DNA from: Paracoccaceae bacterium
GTDB lineage: Bacteria; Pseudomonadota; Alphaproteobacteria; Rhodobacterales; Rhodobacteraceae
Assembly (NCBI GenBank): GCA_007134405.1
Contig: SLKW01000130.1
Location: 1-5,158 of the forward strand
Direction: 5' to 3'
Length of the DNA: 5,158 nucleotides
Part shown: piece by piece, positions 1 to 5,158 of the stretch
Layout: the number at the start of each line of letters is the position of its first letter
Position numbering within the stretch: the stretch's first letter is position 1
The notes under the pieces: model-generated
Databases searched by the model: none
What the model saw: the letters and a program-made list of their open reading frames with translations, nothing else
What the model was told of the DNA's origin: nothing
Program-made: the position numbers and the translations under genes

Positions 1-86
1 ATAACAAGGCTTCGGCACGGCGAGGCGGGAGGTGTGGCCGCGCGTGACCGTTGGTGTCGAAAGCTGCTGCGACGTGCGGCGGCGGC

Positions 87-116
87 TTGACATTTGTCTT
101 GCGGCACGAACGGAAT
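87..116 (+). promoter_or_regulatory. Possible sigma70-type promoter upstream of the histidine kinase
   Basis: A perfect TTGACA hexamer lies at 87-92. The -10 is poor: with an 18-bp spacer the best match is CGGAAT at 111-116 (three of six consensus bases), which is tolerable for a GC-rich alphaproteobacterium but not convincing. Transcription would begin near 123, giving a leader of about 40 nt before the start at 163. The -35 box overlaps a small inverted repeat, GACA-TT-TGTC (89-98). I see no EcfG-type GGAAC element, which one might expect if the kinase were under general-stress control. The rest of 1-162 contains no supportable gene. Confidence 0.3.
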
Positions 117-162
117 GCGGACAGCGTGACAGCGCCCGAACGCAGACCGAGGCCGGACGCCG

Positions 163-1671
163 ATGATGGACGATAATGAGGGCCGGAGCGCCCTGATCCC
201 GTTTCTCTCGGCGCCAGAGGCGCTGGAGGAGGGCCTTCGCCTGGGCGAGGCCGGGATCTGGCGCTGGCGCATCGACAGCGACGCTCTGGAATGGACCCGC
301 AACCTGGAGGCGGTGCACGACCTGCCGCCGGGGTCGTTCGACGGCACGCTGGCGAGTTTTCAGCGCGACCTGCATCCCGACGACGCGGTCAGCGTGTGGC
401 GGGCGATCCGGACAAGCGTCGAAACCGGCGCGCCCTACCGCGCCATCTATCGCACGGCGCCGCGCGGGGCGGCGGGCGAGTTGTGGATCGAGACCCGCGG
501 CGGGGTGACGACCGGGCCGGATGGCGCGCGCTATCTGACCGGGGTCTGCCTTGACGTGTCGGACCGCGTGCGCGGCGAGCAGCAGTTGCAGCGACGGCTG
601 AAGCAGCAGCACGCGATCGCGCGCTTCGGATCCTGCGCCTTGCATCAGGACAGGTTGCAGGTGGTGCTGGACGAAGCGGTGCGCATCGCTGCCGAGGTCC
701 TGAGCGTGCCGCTGACGAAGATCCTGGAATTCGCCGAATCGGGCGAGCATCTGGTCCTGCGCGCGGGGCTCGGCTGGGCCGAGGGGCTGGTGGGCCGTGC
801 CGAGGTCGGGATCGAGCGCGCCTCGCAGGCGGGGTATACGCTGCTGGCCTCGGAGCCGGTCATCGTGACCGACCAGCTCACGGAGACGCGCTTCGACGGG
901 CCGCAGCTGCTGCACGACCACAAGGTGCGGAGCGGCATTTCGGTCATCATTCCCGGCGTCACGTCGCGCCCCTTCGGTGTCTTCGGCATCCATGCGCGCG
1001 ACATCCGGGCGTTCGACCCGACCGACGCCGAGTTCCTCCTGTCGCTGGCCAATATCGTCGCGGGCGCGGCCCGGCAGGAGGCGGCGGCGAGGCACCAGAC
1101 GCTGCTGGTGCGCGAGATGGCGCATCGCGCCGGCAACATGCTGCAACTGGTCAGCAGCATCGCCACCCAGACCTTCGGCGGCAGCACGGATGTCGATGCC
1201 GCGCGCGCCGCGTTCAACGAGCGGCTGCGCGCACTGGCGAGTTCGAACTACGTGGTGGCGCGGGGCGGGTGGGCGCTGACGCGGTTTCCCGAGCTGCTCG
1301 AGGAGACGTTGAAGCCCTTCTGCAGCCAGATCGAGACCCGGGGGCGCGACGTCTTGCTGCCGCCGGAGCTGTGTTTCGACCTGGGGCTCGTGATGCACGA
1401 GCTGGCGACGAATTCGACGAAATACGGCACGCTGGGCGGCAAGGGCGGCAAGGTGAGCCTCAGCTGGAGCTACGAGACGGGCCCGGAGGGCGTGCGCGTC
1501 TTCCGCTTCGTCTGGGACGACCCGCAGCCGGGCGGCGCGCGGGCGGCGGCGGGCTCCGGCTTCGGCTCGAAGCTTATCGCGGCGCTGGTCGAGACGAAAT
1601 GGGGCGGCAGGATCGCGGTGACCGAGGCGCCCGGCTTCAGGATCGCGCTGGAGGTGCCGGTCGCGGCCTGA
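163..1671 (+). CDS. PAS-GAF sensor histidine kinase, HWE/HisKA_2 family
   Basis: This is a 502-residue soluble sensor kinase with no signal peptide or membrane segment, so it should sense a cytoplasmic or diffusible cue and autophosphorylate on histidine. Domains in order: a PAS_3-like fold at about 28-137 (GIWRWRID near 31, LHPDD at 70-74, closing GVCLDVSDR at 127-135); a linker helix to about 155; a GAF domain at about 160-303; and a kinase core at about 312-500. The H-box reads REMAHRAGNMLQ, with the likely phospho-acceptor at H321. The N-box is HELATNSTKYG, with H412 and N417. The G-box is GSGFGSK at 464-470. The N-box histidine is typical of HWE kinases, but the signature WxE is WDD at 451-453. 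The PAS domain lacks the NCRFL photoactive motif of LOV domains. The start at 163 has GAGG at 149-152, 10 nt upstream; an ATG at 166 is equally possible. There is no receiver domain and no response regulator gene next to it, so its partner is unknown. The family call is firm; the signal is not known. Confidence 0.9.
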   Translation: MMDDNEGRSALIPFLSAPEALEEGLRLGEAGIWRWRIDSDALEWTRNLEAVHDLPPGSFDGTLASFQRDLHPDDAVSVWRAIRTSVETGAPYRAIYRTAPRGAAGELWIETRGGVTTGPDGARYLTGVCLDVSDRVRGEQQLQRRLKQQHAIARFGSCALHQDRLQVVLDEAVRIAAEVLSVPLTKILEFAESGEHLVLRAGLGWAEGLVGRAEVGIERASQAGYTLLASEPVIVTDQLTETRFDGPQLLHDHKVRSGISVIIPGVTSRPFGVFGIHARDIRAFDPTDAEFLLSLANIVAGAARQEAAARHQTLLVREMAHRAGNMLQLVSSIATQTFGGSTDVDAARAAFNERLRALASSNYVVARGGWALTRFPELLEETLKPFCSQIETRGRDVLLPPELCFDLGLVMHELATNSTKYGTLGGKGGKVSLSWSYETGPEGVRVFRFVWDDPQPGGARAAAGSGFGSKLIAALVETKWGGRIAVTEAPGFRIALEVPVAA

Positions 1672-1689
1672 CTGGTGTGGGTCCGGGTG

Positions 1690-1719
1690 GGGCGGCGCCG
1701 GGTTTGCGCGCCACCGCCC
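1690..1719. terminator. Possible bidirectional terminator hairpin between convergent genes
   Basis: The 59-bp gap between the kinase stop (1671) and the oxidoreductase stop (1731) can fold as GGGCGG (1690-1695) pairing with CCGCCC (1714-1719). The stem continues as CGC (1696-1698) with GCG (1708-1710) across a three-base bulge, leaving a nine-base loop. Its position between two converging stops fits a shared terminator. There is no T-tract on either side, so intrinsic activity is uncertain, and such pairings arise easily in GC-rich DNA. Confidence 0.3.
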
Positions 1720-1730
1720 GATTGGCCCGG

Positions 1731-4223
1731 TCAGCCGTCGACGCGGATGCGCGCGTTCTGCGGATCGTAGGGGCTGTCCTCGGTCACCTCGGCGTCCCAG
1801 AGCTCGCGCAGCATGCGGAGCTTGAGCTTGGTGCCGGGGGCGGCGTGGTCGGGGTGGACGTAGCCCATTCCGATCTGCTTGCCAAACGCGACCGAATAGC
1901 CGCCCGAGGTCAGGCGGCCGACCTTCTGCTCGCCCGCATAGAGCGCCTCGCGCCCCCAGGGATCGGCGTCTGGCGGGCCGTCGATCAGGAGCGTCACGCA
2001 TTTGGCGCGGATGCCGGTTTCCTGCATCGCCGCCTTGCCGTGGAAGTCCTTCGACAGGTCCACGAAGCGCGGCAGGTCGGCCTCCAGCGGCGTCGCGTCG
2101 CGGCCCAGTTCGGTGCCGAACGCACGGTAGCTCTTTTCCTGCCGCAGCCAGTTCTGGGCACGGGCGCCGACGAGCTTGAGCCCCACACCCTCGCCCGCCG
2201 CCATGAGCTGGTCGAAGAGGTGGTTCTGCATCTCGATCGGGTGGTGGAGTTCCCAGCCGAGTTCGCCCGTATAGGCGACGCGAACGGCGCGGACGGGGAC
2301 CATGCCGAGCTCTATGCGGCGGTACGAGAGCCAGGGGAAGCGCTTGTTCGAGAGCACCGTGGCCGGCTCGGCGTCACGGACGAGCGGGTTCAGGAGCTCG
2401 CGCGATTTCGGTCCGGCGACGGCGAAGACGCCCCATTGCGTGGTGACGTCGTGGATGTCGAGACGGGCGCCCTCTCGCGTCTCGAAATCCTCGGCCGCCT
2501 TGCGCAGGAAGTCGCCGTCATAAGCCGTCCAGGCGCCGGCGGAGACGAGGTAGTAGTCGTCCTCGGCCAGCCGGACGATGGTGTATTCGGTGCGCACGGT
2601 GCCTGCCCCGGTCAGCGCGTAGGTGAGGTTGATGCGGCCCACCTTCGGCAACTTGTTGCAGGTGAACCAGTCCAGGAAGGCCGTGGCGCCGGGGCCGTGG
2701 ACGCGGTGCTTGGTGAAGGCGGTCGCGTCGAGCATGCCGACACCCTCGCGGATCGCCTTCGCTTCGTCCACCGCGTATTGCCACCAACCGCCGCGGCGGA
2801 AGCTGCGCGACGCGTGGTCGTCGAAGCCTTCGGGCGCGTAGTAGTTCGGCCGCTCCCAGCCGTTCACCTGCCCGAACTGCGCGCCCCGCGCCTTCACCCG
2901 GTCGTAACAGGGGGCGGTGCGCAGCGGCCGGCAGGCCGGGCGCTCCTCATCGGGGTGGTGGAGGATGTAGACGTGATCATACGCCTCCTCGTTCTTGCGC
3001 GCGGCGTATTCCGTGGTCATCCAGTCGCCGTAGCGGCGCGGGTCGAGCGAGGCCATGTCGATTTCGGCCTCGCCGGCGGTCATCAGTTGCGCGAGGTAGT
3101 GGCCGGTGCCGCCGGCGGCGGTGATGCCGAAGCTGAAGCCCTCGGCCAGCCACATGTTGCGCAGACCGGGCGCGGGCCCGAGCAGCGGGTTGCCGTCGGG
3201 CGTGTAGCAGATGGGGCCGTTATAGTCGTCCTTCAGCCCCACGGATTCCGAGGAGGGGATGCGGTGGATCATCGACATGTACTCCTCCTCGATCCGCTCG
3301 AGGTCGAGGGGGAAGAGGTCGGCGCGGAAGCTCTCGGGCACGTCGTAGAGGAAGCGCGCGGGGGCGTTCCGCTCATAGGGGCCGAGGATCCAGCCGCCGC
3401 GTTCCTCGCGCACGTACCATTTGGCGTCGGCGTCGCGCAGGACGGGGTGTTCGGGGTTGCCGGCGCGGCGCCAGTCGCGCAGGACGGGGTCGGGTTCGGT
3501 GACGATGTACTGATGCTCGACCGGGATGGCGGGGATCTTCAGGCCCAAGAGCCGGGCGGTGCGCTGCGCGTGGTTGCCGGTGGCAGTGACGACATGCTCG
3601 GCGGTGATCTCGACCCGCTTCTCGGATGGGACGAGGTTGCCGCCCTTCTCGACCATCTTCGTGCAGGTCACGGCCCATTCGCTGCCGGTCCAGCGGTAGG
3701 CATCGACCTGCAGGCGGCGGTGGATCTCCACCCCCCGCTGGCGCGCCCCCTTGGCCATCGCCTGGGTCACGTCGGCCGGATTGATGTAGCCGTCGGTCGG
3801 GTGATAGATCGCGCCTTTCAGGTCCTCGGTACGCACCAGCGGCCAGCGCTCCTTGATCTGGGCGGAGGTCAGCCATTCGTGGGGGATGCCCACGGTGTCG
3901 GCGGTGGTTGAATAGAGCATGTATTCATCCATTCGGTCCTGAGTCTGGGCCATGCGCAGGTTGCCGACGACGTAGAAGCCGGGGTTGAGGCCGGTTTCCT
4001 CCTCCAACGTCTTGTAGAACTTGACCGAATAGTCGTGGATATGGCTGGTCGCGTAGCCCATGTTGAAGAGCGGCAGCAGCCCCGCCGCGTGCCAGGTCGA
4101 GCCCGAGGTCAACTCGTCGCGCTCGATCAGCATCGTGTCCCATCCGGCTTTCGCCAGGTGATAGGCGATGCCGGTGCCCACCGCACCGCCGCCGACGACA
4201 AGGGCTCTCACATGGGTCTTCAT
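1731..4223 (-). CDS. FAD-dependent oxidoreductase fused to GcvT, dimethylglycine/sarcosine dehydrogenase-like
   Basis: This 830-residue cytoplasmic flavoprotein belongs to the dimethylglycine dehydrogenase/sarcosine dehydrogenase/GcvT family. Members oxidise an N-methyl group in the flavin domain and transfer the carbon to tetrahydrofolate in the GcvT domain. Domains in order: DAO-type FAD domain at about 6-370, with the dinucleotide-binding loop GGGAVG at 11-16 and the ribose-binding acid E34; FAO_M at about 373-428; GCV_T at about 430-720; GCV_T C-terminal barrel at about 740-823. The motif GSTWHAAGL at 41-49 places H45 where relatives carry covalently bound FAD. The substrate-domain motif EHQYIVTEP (236-244) and GPYE (281-284) match DMGDH-type enzymes. 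In the folate site E546 stands where T-proteins and dimethylglycine oxidase have Asp. Length is normal for the family. The start at 4223 gives MKTHVRALVVGGG, directly before the FAD fold, with GGAGAG seven nt upstream; an in-frame ATG at 4379 would add 52 unrelated residues. 4-Methylaminobutanoate oxidase-like and other N-methyl amine activities remain possible, so no gene symbol is given. Confidence 0.9.
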   Translation of the reverse strand: MKTHVRALVVGGGAVGTGIAYHLAKAGWDTMLIERDELTSGSTWHAAGLLPLFNMGYATSHIHDYSVKFYKTLEEETGLNPGFYVVGNLRMAQTQDRMDEYMLYSTTADTVGIPHEWLTSAQIKERWPLVRTEDLKGAIYHPTDGYINPADVTQAMAKGARQRGVEIHRRLQVDAYRWTGSEWAVTCTKMVEKGGNLVPSEKRVEITAEHVVTATGNHAQRTARLLGLKIPAIPVEHQYIVTEPDPVLRDWRRAGNPEHPVLRDADAKWYVREERGGWILGPYERNAPARFLYDVPESFRADLFPLDLERIEEEYMSMIHRIPSSESVGLKDDYNGPICYTPDGNPLLGPAPGLRNMWLAEGFSFGITAAGGTGHYLAQLMTAGEAEIDMASLDPRRYGDWMTTEYAARKNEEAYDHVYILHHPDEERPACRPLRTAPCYDRVKARGAQFGQVNGWERPNYYAPEGFDDHASRSFRRGGWWQYAVDEAKAIREGVGMLDATAFTKHRVHGPGATAFLDWFTCNKLPKVGRINLTYALTGAGTVRTEYTIVRLAEDDYYLVSAGAWTAYDGDFLRKAAEDFETREGARLDIHDVTTQWGVFAVAGPKSRELLNPLVRDAEPATVLSNKRFPWLSYRRIELGMVPVRAVRVAYTGELGWELHHPIEMQNHLFDQLMAAGEGVGLKLVGARAQNWLRQEKSYRAFGTELGRDATPLEADLPRFVDLSKDFHGKAAMQETGIRAKCVTLLIDGPPDADPWGREALYAGEQKVGRLTSGGYSVAFGKQIGMGYVHPDHAAPGTKLKLRMLRELWDAEVTEDSPYDPQNARIRVDG

Positions 4224-4230
4224 GGCGCGA

Positions 4231-4236
4231 CTCTCC
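4231..4236 (-). promoter_or_regulatory. Ribosome-binding site of the oxidoreductase
   Basis: On the minus strand GGAGAG sits seven nucleotides before the ATG at 4223-4221. This is a strong Shine-Dalgarno match with ideal spacing. It decides the start in favour of MKTHVRAL over the upstream in-frame ATG at 4379, which would also place coding sequence across the probable tRNA promoter. Confidence 0.75.
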
Positions 4237-4290
4237 GACTGTTTGGCCGCACCATGCAGGTTGCGGCGCGTGCTTGTCCGGTGGAGCCGA

Positions 4291-4302
4291 CGCGTGAACG
4301 CG
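4291..4302. repeat. 12-bp palindrome upstream of the oxidoreductase
   Basis: CGCGT-GA-ACGCG forms a perfect five-base inverted repeat with a two-base centre. It lies about 68 bp upstream of the oxidoreductase start, in the region where its promoter should be. The size and position would fit a dimeric-repressor operator, but I recognise no known operator consensus, and CpG-rich palindromes of this length are not rare at this base composition. I could not identify a convincing -35/-10 pair for the oxidoreductase around it. Confidence 0.25.
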
Positions 4303-4355
4303 CAAAAGCGACACGAGGGGAACGCCCCGGCCGCGGGCATGGCCGCCGAAGCCTC

Positions 4356-4384
4356 TTGATTTCCGCGCGGGGCTGGCATAGCAC
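4356..4384 (+). promoter_or_regulatory. Probable promoter of tRNA-Trp
   Basis: TTGATT at 4356-4361 is followed by a 17-bp spacer and TAGCAC at 4379-4384 (within GGCATAGCAC). The -35 matches TTGACA at the TTGA core, while the -10 is weak. The geometry is right: the predicted transcription start near 4391 lies only about six nucleotides before the mature tRNA 5' end, as expected for a singly transcribed tRNA gene. No other gene on the plus strand lies between 1671 and here to supply read-through. Confidence 0.45.
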
Positions 4385-4396
4385 CCGCTCAGGCCT

Positions 4397-4472
4397 AGGG
4401 GTATAGCTCAGTTGGTAGAGCATCGGTCTCCAAAACCGAGGGTCGGGGGTTCGAGTCCCTCTGCCCCTGCCA
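4397..4472 (+). tRNA. tRNA-Trp (anticodon CCA)
   Basis: A complete 76-nt cloverleaf is visible. The acceptor stem AGGGGTA (4397-4403) pairs with TGCCCCT (4462-4468) with one G-T pair. The D arm is GCTC/GAGC with loop AGTTGGTA. The anticodon stem TCGGT/ACCGA encloses loop CTCCAAA, giving anticodon CCA at 4430-4432, which reads the tryptophan codon UGG. The variable loop is GGGTC. The T arm GGGGG/CCCTC holds TTCGAGT. The discriminator base is G (4469), as in bacterial tRNA-Trp, and the CCA tail is encoded (4470-4472). The following 135 bp hold no supportable gene and no clear hairpin with a T-run. Confidence 0.98.
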
Positions 4473-4607
4473 GTCCGCAAACCGTTCCAAATTGATCGAT
4501 TCAGGCGGTGCGCTCGCCAGCCGGAGGCGGCAAAGCGGCGGGCCCGTCAGCCGTTTGCGCCGAGCGCAGTGTCCAGTGAGCCGCGCTGCGACCCAGGGCT
4601 GCCGCCC

Positions 4608-5158
4608 TCACGCGCCGGCCAGGACGCGCCCCGCCTCCCAGGTGCCGGCCTGGGCAAGGATCCGGTCGGGATCGCGGTAGCTCTCGCGCAGGAGCCGTTC
4701 GTAAAGCGCGCCCTCTGCTGCGCGGTCCACTCTGCCTGGCTGGCCGGTCATCAGACGCAAGGCGTCACCCAGGGCATCGACCGTCCCCGACCCCTCGTCG
4801 AACTGCGCCTTCTTGCGCCAGACCAGATCGACCGGCAGAAGGTCGGCGCAAGCCTTGCGCAGGATCCATTTCTCGGTCGTCGCGCCCGTCGATTCGACGC
4901 GCGTGGGGTCGGTCCGGCAGAGCTTCAGGCTGGCGGGGATCGATTGCGCGAAATCGATCAGCTCGCGGTCCAAGAAGGGCGTGCGCGCCTCCAAACTTTC
5001 GGCCATCGTCACCCGGTCCACGCGCTGCAGATTGATATTGTGCATCGTGCCGAGCGAGCGGGTCAGTTCGTCGGCCAGCGCCCGGGGGTCATCGACATAG
5101 GCGTGGTGATAGGTATAGCCCGCGAACAGCTCGTCGGCCCCTTCGCCGGTCAGGACCG
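4608..5158 (-). CDS. Asparagine-synthase-family amidotransferase, C-terminal fragment (5' end outside the window)
   Basis: The reading frame is open from the right edge to a TGA at 4610-4608, giving 182 visible residues; the internal ATG at 5045-5043 is not the start. The visible part is the ATP-dependent synthetase domain, which activates a carboxylate by adenylation and accepts ammonia. Landmarks, counted from the first complete visible codon: GEGADELFAGY at 4-14 (family form usually ends FGGY), EARTPFLD at 56-63, EKWILRKA at 95-102 whose K96 aligns with the catalytic lysine of AsnB, and WRKKAQFDEGSG near 113-124. The SGGxDS pyrophosphate loop and any N-terminal glutaminase domain lie outside the window. 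The tail after the AQF motif is about 65 residues, shorter than in E. coli AsnB. Other family members (AsnO/NAGGN-type, beta-lactam synthetase-type, biosynthetic-cluster amidotransferases) cannot be excluded without the N-terminus. It runs towards the tRNA, 135 bp away, with no obvious terminator. Confidence 0.88.
   Translation of the reverse strand, partial: VLTGEGADELFAGYTYHHAYVDDPRALADELTRSLGTMHNINLQRVDRVTMAESLEARTPFLDRELIDFAQSIPASLKLCRTDPTRVESTGATTEKWILRKACADLLPVDLVWRKKAQFDEGSGTVDALGDALRLMTGQPGRVDRAAEGALYERLLRESYRDPDRILAQAGTWEAGRVLAGA

Noticed and set aside
1..90. An open frame from the left edge to a TGA at 88-90 that could be the tail of an upstream gene
   Set aside because: Its 29-residue translation is Arg/Ala-rich with no recognisable feature, and it is too short to separate from chance.
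163..573. The PAS domain as a LOV-type light sensor
   Set aside because: LOV-HWE kinases are common in alphaproteobacteria, but the photoactive cysteine motif NCRFL is absent and the domain matches the PAS_3 pattern instead.
1269..3911. An 880-codon open frame on the plus strand, mostly antisense to the oxidoreductase gene
   Set aside because: It begins inside the kinase gene in another frame and crosses the oxidoreductase gene on the opposite strand. Its translation is low-complexity Arg/Ala/Gly/Val-rich with no recognisable motif. Long antisense frames like this arise from high-GC codon bias.
4224..4379. N-terminal extension of the oxidoreductase from an in-frame ATG at 4379
   Set aside because: The extra 52 residues resemble no signal or domain, the FAD fold begins right after the ATG at 4223, and only that ATG has a good ribosome-binding site. 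The extension would also cover the probable tRNA promoter.
4220..4480. Minus-strand open frame of 86 codons across the tRNA
   Set aside because: Its sequence contains PMLYQLSYTP, which is simply the antisense translation of the tRNA and a familiar spurious-protein artefact.
4476..4559. Inverted repeat CGCAAAC (4476-4482) / GTTTGCG (4553-4559) after the tRNA
   Set aside because: The arms are only 7 bp, are 70 bp apart, and have no T-run; this is too weak to call a terminator or attachment site.

Overview
The window is GC-rich DNA (roughly two-thirds G+C, with strong G/C bias at third codon positions) and looks like chromosomal alphaproteobacterial sequence, most plausibly Rhodobacteraceae. 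The reasons are an HWE/HisKA_2-type sensor histidine kinase, a dimethylglycine-dehydrogenase-like flavoprotein fused to a GcvT domain, and a tRNA-Trp with its CCA encoded. This placement is inferred from gene content and composition, not from a database match.

Layout from left to right: a 162-bp leader with a possible sigma70-type -35 box; a complete plus-strand gene (163-1671) for a soluble PAS-GAF-HWE sensor histidine kinase; a 59-bp convergent intergenic gap with a GC-rich hairpin; a complete minus-strand gene (1731-4223) for an 830-residue FAD-dependent N-methyl-glycine-type dehydrogenase; a 173-bp divergent intergenic region with the oxidoreductase ribosome-binding site, a short palindrome and a probable tRNA promoter; a complete plus-strand tRNA-Trp(CCA) (4397-4472); a 135-bp gap in which I see no gene; and the C-terminal part of a minus-strand asparagine-synthase-family gene that runs off the right edge.

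The three proteins do not form one operon: the kinase and the oxidoreductase are convergent, and the oxidoreductase is divergent from the tRNA. The flavoprotein most likely oxidatively demethylates a secondary or tertiary N-methyl amine such as dimethylglycine or sarcosine and passes the one-carbon unit to tetrahydrofolate. The synthetase would make an amide from a carboxylate using ATP. The kinase has no response regulator, NepR/PhyR or EcfG gene visible beside it, so its output pathway cannot be read from this window. I found no mobile element, CRISPR array or clearly novel system. The points most worth a second look are the departures from consensus in the kinase, the exact substrate of the flavoprotein, and a tRNA-Trp that is not followed by secE-nusG.
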